From Rhodanobacter soli (GTDB lineage Bacteria; Pseudomonadota; Gammaproteobacteria; Xanthomonadales; Rhodanobacteraceae): a DNA stretch of 64,000 nucleotides. Where the stretch lies: the NCBI RefSeq assembly GCF_040548735.1, contig NZ_JBEPSD010000001.1:1736001-1800000 (forward strand), given 5' to 3'. A program made the translations under genes and the position numbers. Each line of letters begins with the position of its first letter. Positions within the stretch are counted from its first letter, which is position 1. Below are positions 44,347 through 53,634 of the stretch, in pieces. The notes below the pieces were generated by a model that worked only from the letters and a program-made list of their open reading frames with translations, searched no databases and had not been told where the DNA came from.

Positions 44347-44449
44347 CGCTGCACTCCGCGCACTCGCCGGAACCTGTGCGCCGCTGCTGCATCTCATGGG
44401 CACCGGCAAGCTTCGCTCGCCCTTCGTCCATTCCAAGGAGACACTGCTC

Positions 44450-44986
44450 ATGAACAAGCCCCTGTTCGCCCTCGTCCTCGCGCTCGGCCTCGGCTCCCTC
44501 GCCAGCGTGCACGCCCAGCAGGCGCCGGCCGCCCCCGCGATCAACGACGCACAGATCGCCCACATCGCCTACACCGCCGGCGCGATCGACGTCACCGCCG
44601 CCAAGCAGGCGCTGAGCAAGTCGCACAACAAGGCGGTGATCGAGTTCGCCAAGGAAATGGCGCGCGACCACGCCGCCGTGAACGACCAAGCGCTGGCGCT
44701 GGCCAAGAAACTGGGCGTCACCCCGGCCGACAACGCCACCAGCCAGTCGCTGGCCAAGGGCGCCGCCGCCGAACAGACCAAGCTGGCCGCGCTCAGCGGC
44801 GCCGCCTACGACAAGGCCTATGCCGCCAACGAAGTGGCGTTCCACAAGGCCGTGCTGGCCGCACTCGACGGCACGCTGATTCCGGCCACGCAGAACGCGG
44901 AGCTGAAGTCGCTGCTGGAAACCGGATCGAAGCTGTTCCACGAACACCAGATGCACGCCGAGCACCTGGCTGCCAGCCTGAAGTAA
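44450..44986 (+). CDS. DUF4142 periplasmic protein
   Basis: Secreted helical protein, 178 residues, signal peptide about 1-23. The DUF4142 core (about 30-170) has EMARDHAAVNDQALALAKKLGV and two late His-rich helices (FHEHQMHAEHLAAS). The fold is a ferritin-like four-helix bundle (family knowledge). AAGGAG precedes the start; longer upstream start is less likely. The cupredoxin gene follows after 10 bases, so both act in the periplasm, perhaps in metal or redox stress. Function is not proven for the family. Confidence 0.88.
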   Translation: MNKPLFALVLALGLGSLASVHAQQAPAAPAINDAQIAHIAYTAGAIDVTAAKQALSKSHNKAVIEFAKEMARDHAAVNDQALALAKKLGVTPADNATSQSLAKGAAAEQTKLAALSGAAYDKAYAANEVAFHKAVLAALDGTLIPATQNAELKSLLETGSKLFHEHQMHAEHLAASLK

Positions 44987-44996
44987 GGAGCGCACC

Positions 44997-45347
44997 ATGT
45001 TCCGCAGCACGATTCTGGTCGCCGGCTTGCTGATTCTTGGCTGGGGCCTCGCGCCGGCATTCGCGGCCACCCCGGCCACGGCGTCCGCGACCACGCAAGC
45101 ACGGACCGTGCACGTGATCGTGCTCGACAAGATGGTGTTTGGTCCGATGCCCACCGGCGTACGCGCCGGTGACATCATCGAATGGGTCAATCACGACATC
45201 TTCGAACACAGCGCCACCGCCCGCGACGGCAGCTTCGACATCGACCTGAAACCCGGTGCCACCGTGCGCACCACGGCCAAGGCCGGTTCGTTCGCGTTCT
45301 TCTGCAAGTTCCACCCTGGCATGACCGGCACCCTGGTCGCCAAGTAA
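44997..45347 (+). CDS. cupredoxin-like copper protein
   Basis: Small periplasmic type-1 copper protein, 116 residues, signal peptide about 1-24. Copper ligands are visible: H71 (EHSAT), C103, H106 and M109 (FFCKFHPGM), the plastocyanin/amicyanin pattern. The ribosome site overlaps the stop of the DUF4142 gene (TAAGGAG). It likely carries electrons in the periplasm; partner unknown. Confidence 0.9.
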   Translation: MFRSTILVAGLLILGWGLAPAFAATPATASATTQARTVHVIVLDKMVFGPMPTGVRAGDIIEWVNHDIFEHSATARDGSFDIDLKPGATVRTTAKAGSFAFFCKFHPGMTGTLVAK

Positions 45348-45375
45348 CCCGGCAGCAACTCTCTCCCCTCGAGGT

Positions 45376-45463
45376 TGCAAGGTCGTCCTACCGCGACCTT
45401 GCATGCTGCCGGTCCCCCGGTCGCAGCGCTGGATCGAACCGATCCCGCTGCGGCCGTTTTTTT
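45376..45463 (+). terminator. double hairpin terminator after the cupredoxin gene
   Basis: First hairpin TGCAAGGTCG (45376-45385) with CGACCTTGCA (45394-45403). Second: CGCAGCG (45422-45428) with CGCTGCG (45446-45452), and GGATCG (45431-45436) with CGATCC (45440-45445), followed by seven T residues (45457-45463). The second is a strong intrinsic terminator for the plus strand. Confidence 0.88.
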
Positions 45464-45471
45464 ATGCCGGC

Positions 45472-45813
45472 TCACTCGCCCGGCGGCACCTTGGTCAGCT
45501 CCACCCCGTCGACCGTCATCTTCCACGCGCCGCCGTCCTCGTGCGGCGGCATCGAAACCACGAAGGTGGTCTTGACCGGGCCGATGCCCACCACAAAATT
45601 GTCGCCCTCGAACGCCTGCAGCGGACCGTTGACGGACTTGCTCACGCCGCCATCCACCCGCTTGTAGTTCACGTTGCCGCTCTCGGTGATCAGCAGACTC
45701 ATCGTCGACGAACGCCACTGCCCCGCATAGGCGAGCCTGTCCGGCGGCAACGGCTTGGCGCAACCGGCCAGCAGCAGGCAGCACGCCACGAAACCCCACA
45801 GCCACTTGCGCAT
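45472..45813 (-). CDS. small hypothetical lipoprotein
   Basis: 113 residues with a lipoprotein signal MRKWLWGFVACCLLLAGC, acylated Cys at 18 (lipobox LAGC). The mature part is beta-rich (AGQWRSSTMSLLITESGNVNYKRVDGG) and resembles small periplasmic lipoproteins of unknown function. Start 45813 follows GGGGGA; a longer frame has no signal. Monocistronic, converging on the cupredoxin operon. Confidence 0.8.
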   Translation of the reverse strand: MRKWLWGFVACCLLLAGCAKPLPPDRLAYAGQWRSSTMSLLITESGNVNYKRVDGGVSKSVNGPLQAFEGDNFVVGIGPVKTTFVVSMPPHEDGGAWKMTVDGVELTKVPPGE

Positions 45814-45940
45814 GTTTTCCCCCTTTGAATCGTAAGGCCGCATCGCGCGTAGCCGCTATAGCAGGCTCCGCTCCGTCACCGGATCGGCCAGGAAAGTGGT
45901 CCGCATCACATCACCGTGTTGCAGACGATCCCCTGGTTGA

Positions 45941-46096
45941 TCAGATAACCGCCGCCAAGCCGATCGCCGCGGCAGAAGCGGCGAGGTAATACCAGGCGCC
46001 CGCGAACAGTGGATCGCCGGCCAACCAGGCAACGGCAGGAAGCGGAAGCGCCACGGTGGCCGCGAACACGAAATCCTGACCAGGGGTAATTTCCAT
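45941..46096 (-). CDS. small membrane protein, 51 residues
   Basis: A short frame with a proper start: MEITPGQDFVFAATVALPLP opens it, preceded by GGAGTG at six bases. Two hydrophobic segments (about 9-26 and 32-51) separated by AGDP suggest a two-helix inner-membrane protein; the chain ends in GLAAVI. I do not recognise the family. It lies between the small lipoprotein and the S9 peptidase, all on the minus strand. Codon composition fits the window, which supports a real gene. Confidence 0.5.
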   Translation of the reverse strand: MEITPGQDFVFAATVALPLPAVAWLAGDPLFAGAWYYLAASAAAIGLAAVI

Positions 46097-46252
46097 GCGC
46101 ACTCCACATTCCGTGTGACTGGGCCGAAACGCAGCGGTGTGCGAAGGCTATGCCGTGCGAACCGTCAAGGCAACCATCCAGTCGATTTGTTCCCGGGCGA
46201 CCGCGTGCAGGAGCAACAGTGTGTGCCTGCACGGGCGTCGATGGCGCGCGAG

Positions 46253-48688
46253 TCAGTGCGTCGTGGCTTCCTTCACCGGCTTCACGTACGTCTCGAACAG
46301 CTCGTCGATGCGGCGGTACTCGTCGTACCACGAATCGGCGTGCACGAAGCCGTGGCGTTCCAGCGGGTACAGCGACATCCAGAAGTTCTTCTTGTGCAGT
46401 TCGATGAAGCGCTGGTACAGGCGGATCGAGTCCTCGGCGAGCACGTTGTCGTCGATCAGGCCGTGCTGGATCAGCAGCGGGTCCTGCAGTTTTTCCGCGT
46501 ATTCGATCGGCGAACTGGCCGCATAGGCTTCCGGATCGAGCTGCGGGTCGTTGAGGATGTCCGAGGTGTATTCGTGGTTGTACAGCGTCCAGTCGCTGAC
46601 CGGGCGCAACGCGGCGCCGGCCGCGAATTGGCCCGGCGCGCGCAGCAGTGCCATCTCGGTCATGAAGCCGCCGTAGCTGCCGCCGTAGATGCCCACGCGC
46701 TGCGGATCGACGTGGTGGTGCTTCACCAGCCACGCCTTGCCGTCGAGCAGGTCCTCCAGTTCCGGGTGGCCCATCTGGCGGTAGATCGCGGTGCGCCAGT
46801 CGCGGCCGTAGCCCTCGGAGGCGCGGTAGTCCATGTCCAGCACCACGTAACCCTGCTGCACCAGCAGGTTGTGGAACAGCTGCTCGCGGAAGTAGTTCGA
46901 CCACGACAGCGTGACGTTCTGCAGGTAGCCGGCGCCGTGCACGAAGATCACCGCCGGCTTCGGCGACGAATCCTCGCCCGCCGGGCCGTAGTACTTCGCC
47001 CAGATGCTGCCGGCGCCGTGGCTGGACTTCACCTCGACGATCTTCGGTGCGATCCAGTCGCGCGCGCTGAACGCGGCCTTCATGGTATTGGTCAGCTCGC
47101 GCGGCGTGCCGCCGGCGGACGGCTGGACGGCCAACTGCGGCAGCACGTACGGCGAGGAATGCAGCACGGCGAGTCGCGTGCCATCGGGCGACAGGGCGAA
47201 GTCGTCCATGCCCTGGTAGTTCGTCACGCGCGCCAGCTCGCCGCCGGCGGACGGCACGCGATAGACGTCGTAGCTGTACGGCGCCACCTGGTTCGTGCGC
47301 AGGTAGAACCACTGGCCGTCCTCGCTGAGCTGCGGGTGGCTCACCTCGAACTTGCCGGCGGTCAGCGCCTTCGCCTTGCCGTCGAGCGGCTTGACGTAGA
47401 GCTGCGACCAGCCGGTCTGCTCGCTCAGGTACCACAGCGTGCGGCCATCCTTGAGCCAGCCGAAATCGTTGAAGTTCCAGTTGATCCAGGCGTGGTCGGT
47501 GAGCCGCTGCTGGTTGACCAGCGCGTGCTTCGTGAAGTCCACGCTGGCGATCCAGCGATCCTTGTTGTCGATCGCGCGCAACTGGATGGCGAGGTTGCGG
47601 CCGTCGTCGCTCCACACAATGCCGCCGCCACCGCCGTCATCGGCGCTGGAGATGATGCGCACGGCGCGCTGTTCGGGCGCCTTCAGCGCCTTGGCCTGGT
47701 CGGCCTTGCCGGCCTTCTGCAGCGCGGCGACGGCGCGCGCGCGCAGCTCCTTCAGCGGATCGTCCTTGATGCCGGGCAGCGTGTCGGCGGCCAGCGGGTA
47801 CGACTGGCGATTGGCCAGGTCGAGCAGCAGCAGCGATTGCGGCGCCGGGTCCTTGCGGCCCACGTACACGCGGGTCTCCTTCTGCTCGGCGTAGCCGGAG
47901 TCGGTGACGTAATGGGTGACTTCCGGCGCCTTGCCCTCCTCGTGGCCTTTCGGCGCGGTGACCAGCAGCAGCCAGCGGCCGTCCGGCGATAGTTCGCTGT
48001 CGACCGGGGTGATCTTGTCGCCGAGGAAGAACGGCAGCGGCGCGCGACCCGGATCGGCGGCGGCCAGCGCCTTGTCCTCGTCGCGCCGGGCCTGCCTGTC
48101 GGCCTTGATCTGGCGCAGCGTCTTGAACAGCTCCAGCTGCCGCTCGCCCAGCGCGTCCGGCTGCTTCGCCTGCGGATCGTCGGCGAACTTCAGTACCGCC
48201 ACGGGCGCAGTGACGCCGCTGGCCAGGTCATGGCTGTACCAATCGTTGCCGTCGCGGAACTGCAGGGCGCGGCCGTCGGCGGAAAAGCGCGGCGCAGATT
48301 CGTCCTGTGGCGTGCGCGTGACCTGGCTGCGCCGGCCGCTGGCCAGGTCCACCACGAACACGTCGCCGTGCAGGATGAAGGCGGCATGCTTGTGTGCGCG
48401 GTCGAATACCGCCGGGCCGTCGGCCTGCGCCAGCGCGGCCGGGTCGAGCTTCACGCTCTGCCCCGTTGCCGGGTCGACCCGGTACAGGTCACGCAGCGGG
48501 CTGCCGTCGCGCTTCAGCGAGTAGTACACGCTGCGCCCGTCCACGCTCCAATACGGCGATTCCACCGCCTGGCCGATCCAGTCGGGGTTGGCCATCACGG
48601 TTTCCAGGTCGAGTGGCGTCGATGCCGACGCGGCGACAGCCGGCGCGGCGGTGAAGGCTACGAGGGCGGCAAGCAGCAATCGGCGCAT
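46253..48688 (-). CDS. S9 family peptidase, dipeptidyl-peptidase IV type
   Basis: Secreted serine peptidase, 811 residues. Signal peptide about 1-22 (start MRRLLL at 48688, GGGGAAG upstream). Residues about 40-540 form a beta-propeller with WD40-like/DPP-IV N-terminal repeats (SPDGRWLLLV, SDDGRNLAIQ, SEDGQWFYLR). The hydrolase domain follows at about 560-811: S671 in GGSYGGFM, Asp in HGLIDDNV, His in ERHGFV. It should cut dipeptides (often X-Pro) from peptides in the periplasm. Divergent from the S9A gene with 149 bases between. Confidence 0.93.
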   Translation of the reverse strand: MRRLLLAALVAFTAAPAVAASASTPLDLETVMANPDWIGQAVESPYWSVDGRSVYYSLKRDGSPLRDLYRVDPATGQSVKLDPAALAQADGPAVFDRAHKHAAFILHGDVFVVDLASGRRSQVTRTPQDESAPRFSADGRALQFRDGNDWYSHDLASGVTAPVAVLKFADDPQAKQPDALGERQLELFKTLRQIKADRQARRDEDKALAAADPGRAPLPFFLGDKITPVDSELSPDGRWLLLVTAPKGHEEGKAPEVTHYVTDSGYAEQKETRVYVGRKDPAPQSLLLLDLANRQSYPLAADTLPGIKDDPLKELRARAVAALQKAGKADQAKALKAPEQRAVRIISSADDGGGGGIVWSDDGRNLAIQLRAIDNKDRWIASVDFTKHALVNQQRLTDHAWINWNFNDFGWLKDGRTLWYLSEQTGWSQLYVKPLDGKAKALTAGKFEVSHPQLSEDGQWFYLRTNQVAPYSYDVYRVPSAGGELARVTNYQGMDDFALSPDGTRLAVLHSSPYVLPQLAVQPSAGGTPRELTNTMKAAFSARDWIAPKIVEVKSSHGAGSIWAKYYGPAGEDSSPKPAVIFVHGAGYLQNVTLSWSNYFREQLFHNLLVQQGYVVLDMDYRASEGYGRDWRTAIYRQMGHPELEDLLDGKAWLVKHHHVDPQRVGIYGGSYGGFMTEMALLRAPGQFAAGAALRPVSDWTLYNHEYTSDILNDPQLDPEAYAASSPIEYAEKLQDPLLIQHGLIDDNVLAEDSIRLYQRFIELHKKNFWMSLYPLERHGFVHADSWYDEYRRIDELFETYVKPVKEATTH

Positions 48689-48837
48689 GGATTCTTCCCC
48701 GGGCAAAAAGACCAGCATAACCGAGCATGCCGCTGGCACGCGGGTGCCCCTGCCCAAAGTCAGAGGTCGACGGCTGCAATGGCGGCGGCGCGTTGCTACT
48801 CTCCTTGCTTCTACGTCTTCCCCATGGAATCCCCACC

Positions 48838-51000
48838 ATGCGCCTCGCTCCCCTCATAGCCACCCTGCTGCTCGCCGCCGGCAGCGCCGCCGCGGCCCAG
48901 CTGCCGCCGGTGGACTCCTCGTCGAAGCCGCCGCGCGAAGTCGCGCTGATCGGCGAGCCGCAGCCGCTGCCGCCGCCCACGCCGCGGCATCCTGCATCCA
49001 GCGAGTTCCACGGCGTCAGCGTGGCCGACCCGTACCGCTGGCTGGAGGATCCGGCCGACCCGGCGGTGCGGCAGTGGACCGCCGCGCAGAACGCGTACAC
49101 CGAAGCCGCTTTGGCGGCGATGCCGCAAGGCAAGGTGCTCACCGCGCGAGTGCAGCAACTTGCGATCACCTCGACCACGCGCTCCGACCCGACGCTGGCC
49201 GGCGGCACGCTGTTTTACCTGCAGCAGACCCCGCCGCAGCCGCAGCCGGTGCTGATCGCGCAGGCGTGGCCTGACGGTGCGGCGAAAGTGCTGGTGGATC
49301 CGAACGCCGGCAACGACGGCACCGCGATCACCGCCTACTGGCCGTCGCCGCATGGGCGCTACCTTGCCTACGGCACCGCCGAGGGCGGCAGCGAGCTGAC
49401 CACCATCCGCGTGCTCGACGTGCACAGCGGCAAGACCCTGCCCGACACCCTGCCCTGGGCCGGCGGCGGCACCACGCCGCAGGGCCTGGCCTGGGATGCC
49501 GACGAGCGCGGCTTCAGCTACGTGCGCTTCGCGCCGCCGGCCGTCGGCCAGGCGGTGGAGCAGTTCCACGCCACCTTGGTGCACCACGCGCTGGGCCAGG
49601 CCGCCACCGCGGATACCGTGGTGTTCGGCAAGGGCTACTCGAAGACCGCCGAATACGTGCTGGTGAACGCGCCGGCCACGGCGCAGGCCGCGGTGCTCGC
49701 CTACGACGGCGACGGCGGCCCGGCCGAGGTTTTCCTGCAGCGCGGCGGAAGCTTCCGGCGCGCGCTCGACCGCGGCGCGAACGTGCGCACGGCTGCATGG
49801 GTGAATGGACGTCTGTTTGTCGCGTCATTCCGGGACGCGCCGCGCGGCCGGATCGTGGCCATTGGCGACGACGGCAAGGCCGTGCCGGTGCTGGCCGAGC
49901 GCGAGGGTGCGATCCAGCAGATCGCCCCGCTCGGCGACGGCTTCCTGGTGGTGCGCAGTTGGGGCCCGAACTGGTGGGTCGAGCAGTACGGCGCCGACGC
50001 GAAGTTCGTGCGCCGGCTGCCGCTGCCGGAACACGGCATCGGCATCGGCGAGATCGCTTCCGAATCCGGCCAGGACAAGGCGCTGATCAGCTACAGCGGC
50101 TGGACCACGCCCGCGCGCTGGGCCGAATACGACGGCCGCAGCGGCAGCCTGAAAACCGTGTTCGAGGTGAAGCCCGCGGCCGACTATTCGAAAGTCGTCG
50201 TGCAGCGCATCGACGGTACCTCGAAGGACGGCACCAAGATTCCGGTGACCGTGCTGTCGCTGCCGGGCACCACCCCGAACGGCGCGCGGCCCACCATCCT
50301 GTACAGCTACGGCGGTTTCGACATCCCGATCAAGCCGGGCTTCATCGGTTCCAACCTGGCGTGGCTGGAACACGGCGGCGTGCTCGCCTACGCCAACATC
50401 CGCGGCGGCAACGAGAACGGCCAGCAGTGGCATGCGCAAGGACAAAAGCTCGACAAGCAGAACGTGTTCGACGACTTCCACGCCGCCGCGCTGGCGCTGA
50501 TCGACGCACGCTGGACCGACCGCGCGCACCTGGGCATCCTCGGCGGCAGCAATGGCGGCCTGCTGATGGGCACGCAGATCGTGCAGCACCCCGGCGACTA
50601 CCGCGCGGTGGTGGCGCGCGTCGGCATCTACGACATGCTGCGCCACGAGACCGACTTCGCCAACGGCCCGTACAACATCCCCGAATACGGCAGCATCGCG
50701 GACCCGGCGCAGTTCAAGGCCACCCTGGCCTACTCGCCGCTGCAGCACGTGCAGGCGAACACCGCCTACCCGGCGGTGCTGCTCACCACCGGCGAAAACG
50801 ATCCGCGGGTGGCACCGTGGCAATCGCGCAAGTTCGCCGCCGCGCTGCAGAACGCCAGCGCGTCGACGCGGCCGATCCTGCTGCTGACCCGCATGAACGC
50901 CGGCCACGGCGTCGGCGCCCCGTTCAGCCAACGCGTCGGCGACACCGCGATTGGGCTGACCTTCTTCGCGCACGAGCTGGGGTTGGACGTCATGCCGTAA
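48838..51000 (+). CDS. S9A prolyl oligopeptidase
   Basis: Secreted prolyl oligopeptidase, 720 residues, signal peptide about 1-20. N-terminal part DPYRWLEDPADPAVRQWTAAQN is the S9A signature, then a seven-blade propeller. The hydrolase domain has S571 in GGSNGGLLMG, the Asp in GENDPRV and the His in NAGHG. It cuts peptides after Pro. Start MRLAPL gives the signal; upstream frame is not supported. It forms a divergent pair with the DPP-IV-type gene, both acting on peptides in the periplasm. Confidence 0.94.
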   Translation: MRLAPLIATLLLAAGSAAAAQLPPVDSSSKPPREVALIGEPQPLPPPTPRHPASSEFHGVSVADPYRWLEDPADPAVRQWTAAQNAYTEAALAAMPQGKVLTARVQQLAITSTTRSDPTLAGGTLFYLQQTPPQPQPVLIAQAWPDGAAKVLVDPNAGNDGTAITAYWPSPHGRYLAYGTAEGGSELTTIRVLDVHSGKTLPDTLPWAGGGTTPQGLAWDADERGFSYVRFAPPAVGQAVEQFHATLVHHALGQAATADTVVFGKGYSKTAEYVLVNAPATAQAAVLAYDGDGGPAEVFLQRGGSFRRALDRGANVRTAAWVNGRLFVASFRDAPRGRIVAIGDDGKAVPVLAEREGAIQQIAPLGDGFLVVRSWGPNWWVEQYGADAKFVRRLPLPEHGIGIGEIASESGQDKALISYSGWTTPARWAEYDGRSGSLKTVFEVKPAADYSKVVVQRIDGTSKDGTKIPVTVLSLPGTTPNGARPTILYSYGGFDIPIKPGFIGSNLAWLEHGGVLAYANIRGGNENGQQWHAQGQKLDKQNVFDDFHAAALALIDARWTDRAHLGILGGSNGGLLMGTQIVQHPGDYRAVVARVGIYDMLRHETDFANGPYNIPEYGSIADPAQFKATLAYSPLQHVQANTAYPAVLLTTGENDPRVAPWQSRKFAAALQNASASTRPILLLTRMNAGHGVGAPFSQRVGDTAIGLTFFAHELGLDVMP

Positions 51001-51101
51001 ATGCAGTGACGGTGCGCGGGCTACCCAGTGCGCCGCCCCTGCGGCATGATGCTCGCTCGCGCGGTGCGGGGGCACCGGCGTTCACTAGGGAGGGTGTTGC
51101 G

Positions 51102-51872
51102 ATGAAAAACGTCATGCTTTGTGCAGGCATGCTTCTGTTGACCGGTTCCTTGGCGGCCCGGGCAGCCGAGTCGCGCGAACAGGCTTACGCGATCGGCGCC
51201 GATGTAGATACCACAGGACATGTCACCGCTATCCAAGTCGAGCAGAACGTACCAGCATCGATCGCCGCAGTACTGACTTCCGCGGTGAAGCAATGGCAAT
51301 TCGTACCGGCCACACGCAATGGCCAACCGGTATCCGCACACACGTTCATCTACGCCAAGTTGCAGGCGTTGCCGAACGCGAGCGGCCAATACGACTTGCA
51401 CATCCGCTTCGCCGGCAACGGCCCCAAATTCGATAGGGCCGGCAGGCAACCCCCATATCCCCGGGAGGCGGTGCACAAGCGTCAGGCTGCATTCGTTATC
51501 CTCAACGCTACCGTGCAACCCGACGGCCGCCTGGCCGACATGACGGTGAGCGACCGATTTGCGGAATGGCCGGTGTCGGCGTCATTCAAGAATGCCGCAC
51601 TGAAGATCGCCAGGACCTGGCATTTCATTCCGGAACAGGCCGACGGTCAGCCGATAGCGACGCAAGTGCGCATACCGATCAATTTCACTTTGAGAGATCA
51701 AATACTCACTCCGGAGCAAGTCAAAATCTTGCGTGAAGCCGTGCGCAAGGAAACTGCCGCTGCCGACGCCGAAGCCGCCCAACCAGGCATCCAGCTTCCA
51801 TCGGAGCAACTGGTTGCGCTGGACAGCCCGCTACAGCCGGGTGCCGTCGCCACTATCATCAGCGCTCCCTGA
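51102..51872 (+). CDS. secreted protein with TonB-C-like domain
   Basis: 256 residues, signal peptide about 1-22 (ending AARAAES). Two repeats of a TonB C-terminal-like fold: about 30-85 (DVDTTGHVTAIQVEQNVPASI...VKQWQFVPATRNGQPV) and about 125-190 (ATVQPDGRLADMTVSDRF...ALKIARTWHFIPEQADGQPI). There is no membrane anchor or Pro-rich spacer, so it is not a working TonB. Base composition is less GC-rich than the neighbouring genes. GGGAGG precedes the start. Role unknown. Confidence 0.75.
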   Translation: MKNVMLCAGMLLLTGSLAARAAESREQAYAIGADVDTTGHVTAIQVEQNVPASIAAVLTSAVKQWQFVPATRNGQPVSAHTFIYAKLQALPNASGQYDLHIRFAGNGPKFDRAGRQPPYPREAVHKRQAAFVILNATVQPDGRLADMTVSDRFAEWPVSASFKNAALKIARTWHFIPEQADGQPIATQVRIPINFTLRDQILTPEQVKILREAVRKETAAADAEAAQPGIQLPSEQLVALDSPLQPGAVATIISAP

Positions 51873-51888
51873 TTCCACCGAGTACCGC

Positions 51889-52551
51889 ATGACCCTGCCC
51901 ACCGTCGAACACGAAACCGCCGCCCACCCGCGTTACAGCATCCTCTGGCTGCACGGCCTCGGCGCGGACGGCAACGACTTCGCGCCGATCGTGCCGGAGC
52001 TGGTGGACCCGGCGTGGCCGGCGTTGCGTTTCGTGTTTCCGCATGCGCCGGTGCGGCCGGTGACGATCAACAACGGCATGTCGATGCGCGCGTGGTACGA
52101 CATCATCGGCTTCGACGCGCACGCGCGGCAGGACGAAGCCGGCATCCGCGCGTCGATCGCCGCCACCGAGGCGCTGATCGCGCGCGAACACGAGCGCGGC
52201 GTGCCGAGCGAGCGGATCTTCCTCGCCGGCTTCTCGCAGGGCGGCGCGATCGCGCTATCCGCAGGCCTGCGCCACGCGGAAAAGCTGGCCGGCATCATTG
52301 CGCTGTCGACCTACCTGCCCATCGCCGCCACGCTCGCCGCCGAACGCAGCGCCGCGAATGCGGCCACGCCGATCTTCTGGGGCCACGGCAGCGCCGATCC
52401 GGTGGTGGTGCTGCAGCGTGGTATCGACTCGCGCGATGCGCTGCAGGCGCTGGGTCATGCGGTGGACTGGCACACCTACCCGATGGCCCACGCGGTCTGC
52501 GCCGAGGAGATCGGCGACCTGCGTCACTGGCTGGGCCGACGACTGGCGTAA
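51889..52551 (+). CDS. alpha/beta-hydrolase carboxylesterase/phospholipase
   Basis: Cytoplasmic esterase, 220 residues, of the carboxylesterase II/lysophospholipase group. ILWLHGLGADGNDFAPIVPEL near the start (oxyanion hole), nucleophile Ser in GFSQGGAIAL near 118, Asp in GSADPVV near 168, and His in MAHAVC near 203. Start MTLPTVE at 51889; upstream frame overlaps the previous gene. It lies 16 bases after that gene and 30 before the kinase gene. Confidence 0.92.
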   Translation: MTLPTVEHETAAHPRYSILWLHGLGADGNDFAPIVPELVDPAWPALRFVFPHAPVRPVTINNGMSMRAWYDIIGFDAHARQDEAGIRASIAATEALIAREHERGVPSERIFLAGFSQGGAIALSAGLRHAEKLAGIIALSTYLPIAATLAAERSAANAATPIFWGHGSADPVVVLQRGIDSRDALQALGHAVDWHTYPMAHAVCAEEIGDLRHWLGRRLA

Positions 52552-52581
52552 GCGCGACCGCGCTGCGGCATACTTGCCGGC

Positions 52582-53634
52582 ATGCGCGAACCCACGCCCC
52601 GCCGCAGCCCGCGCGGCCGCACTGAACACAGCCCGCTGCCGGACTTCTGTCGGCTGCCCGCGCTGTTCGCGCTGCTCGTGGTGGGCGCGCTGACGGTGAC
52701 CATGATGTGGCTGGCACGGGACGACCCGCGCGACTGGTCCGCCTACAGCGTCGGCATGCTGTTCGTGACCTTGCTGGGAATGGTGGTGGCGGTGACGCTG
52801 TGCATGCTGCGGCCATGGCTGCAACGCCTGCCGGGTCACCTGCCGTATGTCGGCGTGTGGCTGCTGATCCTGCTGCTGGTGCTGGTCGCCAGCGCCGTGG
52901 CGCACTGGTTCGACGGCGCCTTGCAGATGCATCTGGTGCGCAGCAGCCTGCCCGTGTTCGTGCGTGACAACGTGCTGATCGCTGCCCTGCTCGGCGCCGC
53001 CATGCTGCGCTATTTCTACGTGCTGGCGCAGTGGCAGGCACGGCTGGCGGCAGTCACCCGCGCCCAGGTCGAGGCGTTGCAGGCGCGCATCCGCCCGCAC
53101 TTCCTGTTCAACAGCATGAATACCGTGGCGGCGCTGATCCGGGTCGATCCCGACGCCGCGGAACGCACGGTGGAGGACCTCTCCGAACTGTTCCGCGCCG
53201 CCCTGGGCCAGCACGACACCGACGACGGTACGCTGGGCGAGGAGCTTGCGCTGGTCGAACGCTACCTGGCGATCGAGCAGTTGCGCCTGGGCGCGCGCCT
53301 GCGCCTGCGCCGCGACCTGCACGACCTGCCCGCCGATTTCCCGCTGCCGCGCCTGCTGCTGCAGCCGCTGGTGGAGAACGCGGTGCGCCACGGCGTCCAG
53401 CCGCTGCGCGAAGGCGGCGAGGTGATCCTGCGCGGCCAGCGCGACGGCGGTGGCGTGCGCATCGAGATCATCAACCCGCTGCCGGCCACCCCGCCCGCCG
53501 CCGGCAACGGGCATGGCCTGCACAGCGTGCGCCAGCGTGTCGCCTATCGCTACGGTCCGCTGGCGAAGGTGCAGGCCGGCGCGCAGGGCGACCGCTTCGT
53601 GGTGCTGCTGCAGTTGCCGGGAGGATCCGCCTGA
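52582..53634 (+). CDS. LytS/AlgZ-type sensor histidine kinase
   Basis: 350 residues. Four membrane segments (about 25-155), then the His_kinase domain with phospho-acceptor H173 in RPHFLFNSMNTV, and the ATPase domain with ENAVRHGVQ near 270 and GLHSVRQRV near 312. This is the non-classical AlgZ/LytS type that pairs with LytTR regulators. Its stop overlaps the regulator start (TGATG), so the pair is coupled. Ligand is unknown; AlgZ in pseudomonads controls alginate and type IV pili. Confidence 0.92.
   Translation: MREPTPRRSPRGRTEHSPLPDFCRLPALFALLVVGALTVTMMWLARDDPRDWSAYSVGMLFVTLLGMVVAVTLCMLRPWLQRLPGHLPYVGVWLLILLLVLVASAVAHWFDGALQMHLVRSSLPVFVRDNVLIAALLGAAMLRYFYVLAQWQARLAAVTRAQVEALQARIRPHFLFNSMNTVAALIRVDPDAAERTVEDLSELFRAALGQHDTDDGTLGEELALVERYLAIEQLRLGARLRLRRDLHDLPADFPLPRLLLQPLVENAVRHGVQPLREGGEVILRGQRDGGGVRIEIINPLPATPPAAGNGHGLHSVRQRVAYRYGPLAKVQAGAQGDRFVVLLQLPGGSA

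Noticed and set aside
44369..44374. GGAACC on the plus strand as a third ECF promoter for the DUF4142 gene
   Set aside because: No CGGATCA-like -10 at the 19-base distance; only the -35 fits.
46205..46232. GTGCAGG/CCTGCAC hairpin as terminator after the S9 peptidase
   Set aside because: Seven base pairs with a 14-base loop and no T run; too weak to call.
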